From contig NZ_WHIW01000005.1 in NCBI RefSeq assembly GCF_009295635.1, forward strand, positions 1 to 64,000: a DNA stretch of 64,000 nucleotides, written 5' to 3'. Shown here one piece after another: positions 8,962 to 17,747 of this stretch (positions are counted from its first letter, which is position 1; each line of letters opens with the position of its first letter). Under the pieces are notes generated by a model. That model saw nothing but the letters and a program-made list of their open reading frames with translations. It was not told the DNA's origin and did no database searches. This stretch comes from Alkalilimnicola sp. S0819. Its GTDB lineage: Bacteria > Pseudomonadota > Gammaproteobacteria > Nitrococcales > WHIW01. The position numbers and the translations under genes are program-made.

Positions 8962-9486
8962 ATGCTAGAACCCTTCGACGGTATCACCCCCAGCCACCCG
9001 GCCAGCGCCTGGGTGCATGATTCCGCCGTGCTCATCGGCGATGTGGAGCTGGGCGAGGACTGTTCCGTGTGGCCCCTGGTGGTGATTCGGGGTGACGTGA
9101 ACTACGTGCGCATCGGCGCGCGCTCCAATGTCCAGGATGGCACCGTGATCCACGTGGCCCACAAGGGGCCGTACAACCCCACCGGCTTCCCCACCCTGGT
9201 GGGTGAGGATGTGACCATCGGCCACAAGGCGGTGGTGCATGCCTGCACAATAGGCAATCGGGTGCTGGTGGGCATGGGCGCGGTGATCATGGACGGCGCC
9301 GAGGTGGGCGATGACTGCATCATCGGCGCCAACGCCCTGGTGCCCCCGGGCAAGAAGCTCGCCGGCGGGCACCTGTACGTGGGCAGCCCGGTGAAGGCCG
9401 CCCGCGCGCTCAGTGATGAAGAAAAGGAGCAGCTGCGGTATTCGGCGGCGCATTATGTGCGCCTGAAGAACCGCTACACCGGCTGA
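8962..9486 (+). CDS. Gamma-carbonic anhydrase family protein (YrdA-like)
   Basis: 174 residues forming a left-handed beta-helix of hexapeptide repeats (IGDVEL, VGMGAV, IIGANAL and so on). The metal-ligand histidines of the gamma-class are present in HVAHKG and IGHKAVVHAC. Bacterial YrdA/CaiE relatives bind zinc but not all hydrate CO2, so activity is not certain. ATG 8962 follows GGGAG; a further in-frame ATG at 8944 overlaps the REP element and is less likely. The next gene begins 15 bases after the stop, so the three genes to 11169 look like one operon. Confidence 0.92.
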   Translation: MLEPFDGITPSHPASAWVHDSAVLIGDVELGEDCSVWPLVVIRGDVNYVRIGARSNVQDGTVIHVAHKGPYNPTGFPTLVGEDVTIGHKAVVHACTIGNRVLVGMGAVIMDGAEVGDDCIIGANALVPPGKKLAGGHLYVGSPVKAARALSDEEKEQLRYSAAHYVRLKNRYTG

Positions 9487-9501
9487 TTGGAGGCATCGCC
9501 C

Positions 9502-10551
9502 TTGGCCCGCGCACCTTTTCACATCAACGGCACCGAGATCCCGGCCGGCACCCGCGCCACCGTGGATCTGCCCGCCGCGCAGCTCTATACCCACACCCCG
9601 CTCACCATCCCCGTGCAGGTCATCCACGGCCGCCAGGCGGGCCCGGTGCTGCTGGTCTGCGCCGCCATCCACGGCGACGAGATCAACGGGGTCGAGATCA
9701 TCCGCCGGCTGGTGAAACAGGCGGGGTTGCGCCGGCTGAGCGGCACGCTCATCGCCGTGCCCATCGTCAATGTGCTGGGCTTCATCGACCGCACCCGCTA
9801 CCTCCCCGACAGGCGCGATCTGAACCGCTCCTTCCCCGGCAGCGAGAGCGGCTCGCTGGCCGCGCGGGTGGCACATCTGTTCAAGACCGCGCTGCTCGAC
9901 AAGAGCACCCACGTGATCGATCTGCACACGGCCGCCATCCACCGGGCCAATCTGCCCCAGATCCGCGCCAACCTGGCCGATCCCGTGACCCGGCGCATGG
10001 CCGAGGCCTTCGGCGTGCCGCTGGTGATCAACGCCGGCTTCATCGAGGGCAGTCTGCGTCACACCGCCCACGCCCGGGGCATTCCGGTGATCACCTATGA
10101 ATCCGGCGAGGCCCTGCGCTTCGACGAGCCGGGCATACGCGCCGGGCTCAAGGGTGTGCTGCGGGTGATGCGGGACCTGGCCATGCTGCCGCCCAGCCGC
10201 GCCCGCCGCCCCGCTCCCCGTCCCCAGTACGCGGCCGATTCCAGCACCTGGCTGCGCGCCGAGCAGGACGGCATTTTCCGCGCCACCGTGGGGCTGGGGG
10301 CGCGGGTGAAGAAGGGCCAGGCGCTGGGTTGGATCTCCGACCCCTTCGGCGAGAAGGAGCAGCCCTGCGAGGCCTCCATCAGCGGTATCGTCATAGGCCG
10401 CAACAACCTGCCGCTGGTGCACGAGGGCGAGGCGCTGTTCCACATCGCCCGTTTCGATGAACTGAGCCGGGCGGCCGAACACGTGGAACGCTGGGCCGAG
10501 GGCCTGGAAGCCGATGAACCGGGCCCGGCCGCCGAGCCGCCCATCGTATAA
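9502..10551 (+). CDS. Succinylglutamate desuccinylase/aspartoacylase-family zinc hydrolase
   Basis: About 349 residues. The zinc-binding AIHGDEINGVE and the later DLHT are the M14-like AstE/AspA motifs; R in DLNRSFPG is the substrate-carboxylate contact region. The C-terminal part (GLGARVKKGQALGWI) looks like a lipoyl/barrel-sandwich add-on common in this subgroup, which acts on unknown acylated amino acids or peptides. TTG 9502 is preferred because GGAGG lies 8 bases before it; a TTG at 9487 would put the ribosome site inside the gene. Confidence 0.88.
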   Translation: MARAPFHINGTEIPAGTRATVDLPAAQLYTHTPLTIPVQVIHGRQAGPVLLVCAAIHGDEINGVEIIRRLVKQAGLRRLSGTLIAVPIVNVLGFIDRTRYLPDRRDLNRSFPGSESGSLAARVAHLFKTALLDKSTHVIDLHTAAIHRANLPQIRANLADPVTRRMAEAFGVPLVINAGFIEGSLRHTAHARGIPVITYESGEALRFDEPGIRAGLKGVLRVMRDLAMLPPSRARRPAPRPQYAADSSTWLRAEQDGIFRATVGLGARVKKGQALGWISDPFGEKEQPCEASISGIVIGRNNLPLVHEGEALFHIARFDELSRAAEHVERWAEGLEADEPGPAAEPPIV

Positions 10552-10569
10552 GCGCAAGGAGCCGAGACC

Positions 10570-11169
10570 GTGGCCGAGAACAAGCTGATTTTCTGGTTCG
10601 ATTTCACCAGCACCTATTCCTTTCTGTCGGGGATGCGCATCGAGGAGGCCGCCCGCCAGGCCGGTGTGAGCCTGGAATACCGGCCCTTCCTGCTGGGGGT
10701 GGTGCTGCGCGAACGGGGCTGGGAGAACAAGGGGCCCGCCGAGTTTCCGGTGAAGGTGGCGTATATGTGGCGGGACCTGGAGCGGCGCGCGGCCCAATAC
10801 GGTTTCGGCTTCCGTAAGCCCAGCGTGTTCCCGCGTCACTCGCTGCTGGCCGACCGGGTGGCCATTCATGCGGCCGCGCAGGGCTGGGTGGCGGCATTTA
10901 CCCGGGCCTGCTTCGCCGCCAATTTCGCCGACGACCGGGATATCAGCGATGAGGCGGTGTTGGCGGATCTGATCGCCAGCTGCGGGCAGGATGCCGCGCA
11001 GGTGCTGGCCGCGGCGGTCAGTCAGCCGGTGAAGGACCGGCTCAAGACCAATACCGCGGAGGCGCTGTCGCGGGGCATCTTCGGCGCGCCCAGCTTCACC
11101 GTGGGTGAGGAGCTCTTCTGGGGCGATGACCGGCTGGAGGATGCCCTGGCGTGGGCGAAGAGCGTCTGA
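10570..11169 (+). CDS. DsbA-fold 2-hydroxychromene-2-carboxylate isomerase-like protein
   Basis: 199 residues. The opening FWFDFTSTYSFL, with a serine where oxidoreductases have CxxC, and the ending GIFGAPSFTVGEELFWGDDRL are hallmarks of the HCCA isomerase / kappa-class GST group. Members use glutathione as cofactor in aromatic breakdown or in unassigned isomerisations. The gene begins at GTG 10570 with AAGGAG upstream. The link to gorA a few genes upstream fits a glutathione-dependent enzyme, but the substrate is unknown. Confidence 0.87.
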   Translation: MAENKLIFWFDFTSTYSFLSGMRIEEAARQAGVSLEYRPFLLGVVLRERGWENKGPAEFPVKVAYMWRDLERRAAQYGFGFRKPSVFPRHSLLADRVAIHAAAQGWVAAFTRACFAANFADDRDISDEAVLADLIASCGQDAAQVLAAAVSQPVKDRLKTNTAEALSRGIFGAPSFTVGEELFWGDDRLEDALAWAKSV

Positions 11170-11378
11170 AGCACAGCCTGTAGCAGCGTTTACATGACCG
11201 CTCAACGAGCGGATGGTTCCGACCGGCCGCCGCGCAAGGTGGTTGTCTTTTCACGAACCGTGATGGGCATCACGCCTGCCCCTGCCCCTGCCCCTAAAAG
11301 GGGATAGTGGGTCCCGTGAGCTGGCCGGGCGGTTCGCCGTCGCAGCAACAATAGCAAACCCGGTCCAGTGTAAATTGG
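11170..11378 (+). other. Gene-free stretch ahead of a terminator; possible small RNA
   Basis: No coding frame of note. It contains three tandem CCTGCCC units (about 11276-11294) next to TAAAAGGGG, which can pair back onto the C-rich units, and the perfect terminator at 11379. This could be the operon's long 3' end or an independent RNA. No convincing promoter was found. Confidence 0.3.
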
Positions 11379-11407
11379 GCGCCGATGTTTCATCGGCGCT
11401 CTTTTTT
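11379..11407 (+). terminator. Strong intrinsic terminator
   Basis: Perfect 9-bp hairpin GCGCCGATG-TTT-CATCGGCGC (11379-11399) followed by TCTTTTTT. It lies about 210 bases after the stop of the isomerase gene. That is far for a simple operon end, so it may instead end a separate transcript from 11170-11378. Confidence 0.9.
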
Positions 11408-11413
11408 CTGCCC

Positions 11414-12718
11414 TTAGCGATACACGTCCAGTGCGGTTATCTGGTCCAGTTCCACCGGATAGGTGTAGCTGCCGCTGCCCAGGCGCCGACGCAGGCGCAG
11501 CCGGCGCTCGGTGACCGCCTCGATCACGCCCTCGCGTCGCTCGCCGCTGCGAAGCTCCACCTGGGCGTGGCGTCCGACCAACCGGGGCAGCTCCTCCACG
11601 GCGGTGGCCTGGAAGCGCGGCGCGGTTTCCGCCGCCGGGGTCGTTTGCTCGCCAGCCTGCTCCTCGCGCCGCGCCTGCTCGGCCCGTTTCCGGGCCGAGT
11701 GTGCCGCGGCCAGCTCCGCGGGCGAGGGCGGCGCCTGATCCAGGAGGCCGCCCAGTGACACCGATTCGCCGCCCACGAACAACTCGGGCTGCAGCAGCGC
11801 CAGGGCGTCGGCGGGCTTGTACCAGGCCAGGTGTGCCAACACCAGGGGTTGGGCGGGGCGCACACTGAGGCTGCCGGACGCGCCCGGTTGCAGCATGCGC
11901 AGATAGGCCTCGCGCAGCTCGGGGCTCAGCCGCAGCCCGAGTTGCTTGCGCAGCAGCTCGGCGGCGTCGTTCACGTAGGCCTGCAGGTAAGCCTGCGGGT
12001 CGTCGCCGTGAAACTGCGCGCAGTAGCGGTTAAGGCGCCCCTGAAAGCCCAGGTCGTGGTAATTGCCGTGAGCTTCCAGCAGCTGCACGGCCGAGGGGTC
12101 GCGCTGAAACTCGGCGCCCTGGCGCAGGCGCAGTTCCATGGTGGCGCGGGCCATGTCGCGGGTCTCGCTTTCCATGCGCATGGAAAACCCGGATTCGCGC
12201 CTTTCCAGGTCCACGCTGATATCGCTGACCAGCGCATGGTAGCCCAGCCGGCGCAGTGCCGAGCCGGTCCCCGGGGGGAGATCCCCGCAGACCCGGTTGA
12301 CCAGCTGCAGATTGGGGTCTTCGGCGGCGGCTTGGGCGGCGTAATCGTCCACCATGGTCATCAGCGGGCCGTTGAGGTCCATGTGCAGACCGCGCAGCTC
12401 CAGCCCGATGTGCTCGGGCATTTCCCGCCGCTGCAGGGTGCGCAGGGTTTCCAGTAGTTGCGGCAGATGCGTGGCGCGCACACCCACGGATTCGACGAGG
12501 AAGGTTTCGCCCAGGGCATGGGGCCGAATCGTCAGTTCCTGCACGCCCACCTCGCCGCGGGGCCAGACGTAGACACGTTCGTAGTCGGCGTCGGCGAAGG
12601 GGCGCATCGCGGCGACCAGCTGGTCGGCGGCCTGGCCGGTGCGATACCAGAGCCAGCCGTAGGCCGTGCCGGCGGCGCCCAGGCAGAGAATGACGAACAG
12701 GGTGAACAGTTTGCGCAT
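11414..12718 (-). CDS. Hypothetical membrane-anchored or exported protein
   Basis: 434 residues from ATG 12718. The N-terminus MRKLFTLFVILCLGAAGTAYGWLW is a signal anchor, so the bulk is periplasmic. The middle resembles long alpha/beta lipid-chaperone-like proteins of unknown role (repeated LRGLHMDL / VSDISVDLE strands). The C-terminus (RHAQVELRSGERREGVIEAV) looks like a small Sm/SH3-type barrel after an Ala/Glu-rich linker. No family recognised with certainty. The open frame extends to 13090, but the signal sequence decides the start. It converges with the terminator at 11379. Confidence 0.75.
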   Translation of the reverse strand: MRKLFTLFVILCLGAAGTAYGWLWYRTGQAADQLVAAMRPFADADYERVYVWPRGEVGVQELTIRPHALGETFLVESVGVRATHLPQLLETLRTLQRREMPEHIGLELRGLHMDLNGPLMTMVDDYAAQAAAEDPNLQLVNRVCGDLPPGTGSALRRLGYHALVSDISVDLERRESGFSMRMESETRDMARATMELRLRQGAEFQRDPSAVQLLEAHGNYHDLGFQGRLNRYCAQFHGDDPQAYLQAYVNDAAELLRKQLGLRLSPELREAYLRMLQPGASGSLSVRPAQPLVLAHLAWYKPADALALLQPELFVGGESVSLGGLLDQAPPSPAELAAAHSARKRAEQARREEQAGEQTTPAAETAPRFQATAVEELPRLVGRHAQVELRSGERREGVIEAVTERRLRLRRRLGSGSYTYPVELDQITALDVYR

Positions 12719-13107
12719 GACGGTAATCCGGCGTGTTGTTGTTGTGCCTCGTGCCGCCAATGGTAGGCGCAATTGTGGACTGCTGCACTTCTTCGGTGCG
12801 TGTCTGCAGCAAACTGTGCGGCAGTTCAGGAACCCTGGCCGAGGGCTGCGGCATGATCCCACCCATCGCGACAGGGCGCGAAACTGCACAGCGGGGGGTG
12901 GCTCCGGCCCGAACAATAACAAGCAAGCAATAACAAGATGGTCGTTTGGGGAAGTTCGAGCGTCGTTCCAGCGCAGGCTGGCGGCGCTTTTCTTTTTTCT
13001 GCCGCCGCCCACTCTCCGCCGGGCCCCGGCCGCGGCGATGGTCAATGACCACCTCATCATGAGGCGGCTACAATGTGAGCTACCCATCATTTTGACAGGC
13101 CCGCCCC
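12719..13107. other. Divergent intergenic region
   Basis: 389 bases between the exported hypothetical protein and the small plus-strand gene at 13108. On the plus strand there is an A/C-rich stretch (12912-12937), then AGCGC...GCGCT followed by TTTTCTTTTTT (12970-12996), which resembles a weak terminator. The promoter and palindrome at 13045-13074 are listed separately. No coding frame looks real. Confidence 0.5.
13045..13074 (+). promoter_or_regulatory. Candidate promoter with a palindrome in the spacer
   Basis: -35-like ATGACC (13045-13050) and -10 TACAAT (13069-13074) with 18 bases between. The spacer contains the perfect 13-bp palindrome CCTCATCATGAGG (13052-13064), a place where a dimeric regulator would block polymerase. 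It would drive the 76-residue gene and probably the oligopeptidase B gene. Confidence 0.45.
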
Positions 13108-13338
13108 GTGAATCTGAAAGCCAAGCAACTGATCGCCAGCGCCCTGCGCGATGCGCTCATGGATGATTTCGACAGCGCCCGTCAGCGCATGCGCGCGCTG
13201 GAACGTGATGAACTGCGCGCATTGCAGCGGGCCTGCATGGCCTTGCAGAACCTGGCCGGCGCCAGACTGTATGCCAGCAGCCTGCAGGGAGACGCGATCA
13301 GCGATACCCTGAGCAACACGGACTCTCACAGAAGGTAA
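13108..13338 (+). CDS. Small helical hypothetical protein
   Basis: 76 residues starting at GTG 13108. Rich in Ala, Leu, Arg and Asp with heptad-like spacing (ALRDALMDDFDSARQRMRALERDELRAL), so probably a short helical or coiled-coil protein. It ends 4 bases before the oligopeptidase B start, so the two are almost certainly co-translated. No family recognised. Confidence 0.65.
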   Translation: MNLKAKQLIASALRDALMDDFDSARQRMRALERDELRALQRACMALQNLAGARLYASSLQGDAISDTLSNTDSHRR

Positions 13339-13342
13339 ACCC

Positions 13343-15391
13343 ATGCAGCCGCCTCGCGCCGAACGTCGCCCCCAGGTCCTCGAAGCCCACGGCGAGCGCC
13401 GGGAGGACCCCTGGTTCTGGCTGCGGGAGCGGGACGATCCGGCGGTGATCGCCTATCTGGAGGCGGAGAACGCCTACACCGAGGCGGTGATGGCCCCCAC
13501 CGAGCCGCTGCAGCAGCGGCTCTACGAGGAATTCCTCGGCCGGATCAAGGAAACCGACCTCTCCGTGCCCGTGGAGCGTGACGGCTGGTATTACTACAGC
13601 CGTACCGAGCAGGGCCTGCAGTACCCGATTCTGTGCCGCAAGCGCGGCTCCCTGGCGGCGCCCGAGCAGATCGTCCTCGACCAGAACGCCCTGGCCGCGG
13701 ACCACGACTACCACGATCTGGGCTGCGCGGTGGTGAGCCCCGATCATCGTCTGCTGGCCTGGGCCGAGGACACCGACGGCTCCGAGACCTACCGTTTGCA
13801 CCTGCGCGCCCTGGACGGCGGCGAGGCGCCGGCGCTGGATATCCCCGGCACCGCGGCCGACGTGGAATGGTGCGCGGACAACCGCAGCTTCTACTACACC
13901 GTGCTGGACGAGACCCGCCGGCCCTGGCAGGTGCGCCGGCGCAGCCTGGACGGCACCGACACGGTGGTCTTCGAGGAACCCGACGAGGCCTATTTCGTCA
14001 GCCTCGGCCACAGCAAGGACCGGCAGCTGCTCTACATCAGCCTGGGCAGCAACGTCACCAGCGAGGAATACTTCCTGGACGCCGCGGACCCGGCCGCGGA
14101 GCCGGTGCTGTTCGCCCCCCGGGCGCACGGCGTGGAGTACGCCATCGAGCACCGGGATGGGGATTTCTGGGTGCTCAGCAACCGCGAGGCCGAGAACTTT
14201 CGCCTCTGGCGGGTGGCCCGCGAGCACTTCCGCGACCCGGCCGCCTGGCGGGAGGTGGTCCCCCACAGCGAGCGCACCAAGCTCGAGGATTTCGAACTCT
14301 TCGCGGGGCACCTGGTGCTGTACCTGCGCGATGAAGGGCTGCTGAAGATCCGCATCACGGATCTGACCACCGAGCAGAGCCACGACATCGCCTTCGACGA
14401 GCCGGTCTACGCCACCCACGGCGCCGAGAACCCCAATTACCACAGCCGCGTGCTGCGCTTTGCCTATACCTCCCTGGTCAGCCCCCGCCGCATTTACGAC
14501 TACGACATGAGCAGCCGCGAGCGTCGCCTGCTCAAAGAGCAGGAAGTCCCCGGCGGCTATCGCGCCGAGGACTACGAAAGCCACCGCCTGTGGGTGCGGG
14601 CCGACGACGGCGCCGAGGTGCCCATCTCTTTGGTGCACCGCAAGGGTCTGGCCTTGGACGGGACCCACCCCTGTCTGCTCTACGGCTACGGCAGCTATGG
14701 CATCAGCATGGACCCGGGCTTCTCGCCCACGCGTCTGAGCCTGCTCGATCGGGGTGTCGTCTTCGCCATTGCCCATGTGCGCGGCGGCGGCGATCTGGGC
14801 GAGCCGTGGAAGAACGCCGGCAAGCTGCTCGCCAAGCAGGACAGCTTCACCGACTTCATCCGCGCCGCCGAGGGCCTGATCGAGCAGGGCTACACCCGCC
14901 CCGAGCGCCTGGCCATCATGGGCGGCAGCGCCGGCGGCCTGCTCATGGGCGCGGTGGTGAACCTGCGCCCGGAGCTGTTCCGCGCCGTGGTCGCCCAGGT
15001 GCCCTTCGTGGACGTGCTCTCCACCATGCAGGACCCCAGCCTGCCGCTCACCGTCATCGAGTACGATGAATGGGGCAACCCGGCGCACCCGGAGTACTAC
15101 CGGGCCATCCGCGCCTATTCGCCCTACGACAATGTGCGCGCGCAAGACTATCCGCACCTGCTCATCGTTGCCGGGCTGAACGACCCGCGGGTGCAGTACT
15201 GGGAGCCGGCCAAGTGGTGCGCGAAGCTGCGGGCCTTGAAAACCGACGATAATGTGCTAATTCTCAAGACCCATATGGGCCAAGGGCATGGGGGAGCCTC
15301 CGGTCGCTACGAATCCCTGAAGGAGCTGGCCTTCGACTACGCCTTCATCCTCGACCGGCTGGGCGTGGAACGCCCGACCACGGAACAATAA
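13343..15391 (+). CDS. ptrB: Oligopeptidase B (S9A prolyl oligopeptidase family)
   Basis: 682 residues, close to E. coli PtrB. An N-terminal beta-propeller precedes an alpha/beta hydrolase domain with the nucleophile serine in GGSAGG, the aspartate in LNDPRVQYWEPAKW and the histidine in GQGHGGASGR. It cleaves short peptides after Arg or Lys in the cytoplasm. Acidic residues in EYDEWGNP belong to the P1-binding region. Start ATG 13343 follows AGAAGG. A small gene precedes it by 4 bases and a diguanylate cyclase follows after 48. Confidence 0.96.
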   Translation: MQPPRAERRPQVLEAHGERREDPWFWLRERDDPAVIAYLEAENAYTEAVMAPTEPLQQRLYEEFLGRIKETDLSVPVERDGWYYYSRTEQGLQYPILCRKRGSLAAPEQIVLDQNALAADHDYHDLGCAVVSPDHRLLAWAEDTDGSETYRLHLRALDGGEAPALDIPGTAADVEWCADNRSFYYTVLDETRRPWQVRRRSLDGTDTVVFEEPDEAYFVSLGHSKDRQLLYISLGSNVTSEEYFLDAADPAAEPVLFAPRAHGVEYAIEHRDGDFWVLSNREAENFRLWRVAREHFRDPAAWREVVPHSERTKLEDFELFAGHLVLYLRDEGLLKIRITDLTTEQSHDIAFDEPVYATHGAENPNYHSRVLRFAYTSLVSPRRIYDYDMSSRERRLLKEQEVPGGYRAEDYESHRLWVRADDGAEVPISLVHRKGLALDGTHPCLLYGYGSYGISMDPGFSPTRLSLLDRGVVFAIAHVRGGGDLGEPWKNAGKLLAKQDSFTDFIRAAEGLIEQGYTRPERLAIMGGSAGGLLMGAVVNLRPELFRAVVAQVPFVDVLSTMQDPSLPLTVIEYDEWGNPAHPEYYRAIRAYSPYDNVRAQDYPHLLIVAGLNDPRVQYWEPAKWCAKLRALKTDDNVLILKTHMGQGHGGASGRYESLKELAFDYAFILDRLGVERPTTEQ

Positions 15392-15439
15392 TCCGCCGCG
15401 GCCCCCCCCCGGCCGCGGCACCTGCGGGAGGCAGGGCCC

Positions 15440-16402
15440 TTGCTCTTCGATCAGGACGATTTCGAACGCACTGTTACCCGGCGGATCTGTCTGCTGGCGA
15501 TCTGCGGGGTCTTTCCCTTCGCCCTGCATTGGCTGCGCTACGAGGAGGGCTACCTGGGGCCGGTGCTGCTGGTGTTCCTGGTGGCCGCCAGTGCCGCCTG
15601 GTACTGGCTGTTCCGGGGCGGCTCGGCGCGGTCACTGAAGTACGCTCTGGCGGTGCTGTATACCACCACCTCGGTCATCGCCGCCCACCGCATCGGTATC
15701 GGCGGGGTCTATTGGCTGTTTCCGTCGTGCGTCGCCAGCTTCTACCTGTTGCCCGTGCGCATGGCCATGGGCTTCAACGCCGTGGCGGTGCTCGCCGTAT
15801 TGCCGGCGCTGCCCTTCGGCGCGATATCGGCGCGGCTGCTGGTCACGCTGCTGTTGGTCAATGTCTTCGGCTACATCTTCTCGCAGCTGGTCAGCGCCCA
15901 GCGTCAGGAGCTGCGGCGCATGGCATTGATGGACCCGCTCACCGGTGTCGCCAACCGCCGGGCGTTGGAGAACCGGCTGCGCGCCGCCCACGCCTCGGCG
16001 CGGCGCTACGGCCATCGCCACTCCCTGCTGCTCATCGATCTCGACCGCTTCAAGGCGGTGAACGACGAGCTGGGCCACTCGGCGGGGGACAAGTTGCTGG
16101 TGTGCATGGGGCGCTTGATTGGCGCGCGGGTGCGCGCCGCCGACATGCTGTTCCGTTACGGCGGGGAGGAGTTTGTGGTGTTGGCGCCGAACACCCACGC
16201 CGGGGCCGCGCGGGTCCTGGCCGAATCCCTGTGCGACGCGGTGCGCGAGGCCGAGTGGCTGGGCACTCGCGCGTTGACCGTGTCGATTGGAGTGGCTGAA
16301 CTGGGTGACGAGGAGAGCGTGGCGCAATGGGTGGACCGGGCCGATGCCGCGCTTTACCGGGCCAAGCATCAGGGGCGGAACAGGGTTGAAATGGCCGGCT
16401 GA
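15440..16402 (+). CDS. Membrane diguanylate cyclase (GGDEF)
   Basis: 320 residues. Five or six hydrophobic segments fill residues 15-150, followed by a GGDEF domain: MDPLTGVANRR, LLIDLDRFKAVND and active-site RYGGEEF near residue 240. An RAAD inhibitory I-site stands exactly five residues before GGEEF, so product inhibition by c-di-GMP is expected. It makes c-di-GMP from GTP at the inner membrane; the sensed signal is unknown. Start TTG 15440 has GGGAGG 9 bases upstream. It converges with the transporter gene with one base between the stops. Confidence 0.93.
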   Translation: MLFDQDDFERTVTRRICLLAICGVFPFALHWLRYEEGYLGPVLLVFLVAASAAWYWLFRGGSARSLKYALAVLYTTTSVIAAHRIGIGGVYWLFPSCVASFYLLPVRMAMGFNAVAVLAVLPALPFGAISARLLVTLLLVNVFGYIFSQLVSAQRQELRRMALMDPLTGVANRRALENRLRAAHASARRYGHRHSLLLIDLDRFKAVNDELGHSAGDKLLVCMGRLIGARVRAADMLFRYGGEEFVVLAPNTHAGAARVLAESLCDAVREAEWLGTRALTVSIGVAELGDEESVAQWVDRADAALYRAKHQGRNRVEMAG

Positions 16403-16403
16403 A

Positions 16404-17684
16404 TCAGGCCGCGCGTAGCTCCCTGACCCAGCGCCGGCACTGTGTCCAGAAAGCCGGCTCCAGACGACATAGCGCCAGCAGCACCAGCGCATTGGCGATG
16501 GCGGCCAGCAGAAAAAGCTGCGGAATGCTCAGCCCCGCCACGCCGAGCAGCAGGCCGGCGAGTATGGCCGCGCTGACCATGAACAGCGCATTCTGGATGT
16601 TGATGGCGGCAATGATCCGCGACAGCACCTCGCGTCGCCCGCGCTGTTGCACCAAGGCATACAGCGGTACCACGAACAGCCCGCCGAACACCCCGATCAG
16701 CGCCAGATCCAGCACGGTGCGCAGTGTGAGCGCGGCCTCGGCGGGGGTGCCCAGCCACAGATCCAGCCCCGCCAGCGTCAGGCCCATCGCACCCAGCGGC
16801 ATCAGCCCCGGCTCCACCCGACCGCGGGCCAGGCGCGCGGCCAGTATCGAGCCCAGCCCGATGCCTAGCGCAAACACCGCCAGCAGCCCGGTGACCATGC
16901 GCTCATCCCCCGCCAGGTGCAGCCGGGTGTAATTGGGCAGCTGCGCCAGGTACAGCGAGCCCAGGAACCAGAACCAGGAAATACCCAGCATCGCCACCCG
17001 CACCAGGCGCTGCTCGGCGGCGTAGCGCAGGCAGTTGCCGCTCTCGCGGATGGGGTTCCAGGCAAGCCGCAGCTCCGGTGCCACCGGCGCGGCGCGCGGA
17101 ATGCCCTGTGCCAGCAGTAAGCCGATGAGGGCGCAGGCCACCACCGTGATCGCTACCCAGCCCACCCCGCCCCAGGCGAAAAGCACGCCACCGGCGAGGG
17201 TGCCCAGCAGGATGGCGAGGAAGGTGCCCATCTCCACCAGACCGTTGCCCGCCATGAGTTCGTGCTCGTCCAGGTGCTGGGGCAGCAGGCCATATTTCAC
17301 CGGGCCGAAGAAACTCGACTGGGTGCCCATCAGGAACAGCACCGTCAGTAGCGCCGTGACCGACCCGCTGAACAGCGCCAGCGCCCCCAGGCCCATGATC
17401 AGCACCTCGGCGAGCTTGATGCGGCGGATCAGCAGCCCCTTTTCGTACTTGTCGGCCAGCTGCCCGGCGGCGGACGAGAACAAGAAGAAGGGCAGCACGA
17501 ACAGCCCCGCCGCGGCATTCACCAGAATGTGCCCCGCCTCGCCGCTGGCCAGCTCGAAGGCGATCAGCAGAATCAGCGCGTTCTTGAAGACGTTGTCATT
17601 GAAGGCGCCCAGGAACTGCGTGGCGAAGTACGGCGCGAAGCGGCGTCGTTTCAGCAGGTGAAAAATGCGGTTCTGGTTGTTCAT
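16404..17684 (-). CDS. MFS transporter, lysophospholipid flippase LplT-like
   Basis: 426 residues and about 12 membrane helices. The start QFLGAFNDNVFKNAL and FVLPFFLFSSAAGQLADKYEK are conserved in the LplT group. That group flips lysophospholipids inward for re-acylation and is often fused or next to acyltransferase genes. No acyltransferase is fused here. The phospholipase D-like gene is divergent 63 bases away, which gives a lipid-related neighbourhood. Confidence 0.88.
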   Translation of the reverse strand: MNNQNRIFHLLKRRRFAPYFATQFLGAFNDNVFKNALILLIAFELASGEAGHILVNAAAGLFVLPFFLFSSAAGQLADKYEKGLLIRRIKLAEVLIMGLGALALFSGSVTALLTVLFLMGTQSSFFGPVKYGLLPQHLDEHELMAGNGLVEMGTFLAILLGTLAGGVLFAWGGVGWVAITVVACALIGLLLAQGIPRAAPVAPELRLAWNPIRESGNCLRYAAEQRLVRVAMLGISWFWFLGSLYLAQLPNYTRLHLAGDERMVTGLLAVFALGIGLGSILAARLARGRVEPGLMPLGAMGLTLAGLDLWLGTPAEAALTLRTVLDLALIGVFGGLFVVPLYALVQQRGRREVLSRIIAAINIQNALFMVSAAILAGLLLGVAGLSIPQLFLLAAIANALVLLALCRLEPAFWTQCRRWVRELRAA

Positions 17685-17747
17685 GTACTGCCTGGACGCC
17701 CGGTTCCTGACTAAGGTGCCCCAAGCCTAGCGCGCCCGGGGCTTGCC

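Noticed and set aside
6657-9035. 792-codon minus-strand frame across the permease and gorA
   Set aside because: Low-complexity shadow opposite three well-supported genes.
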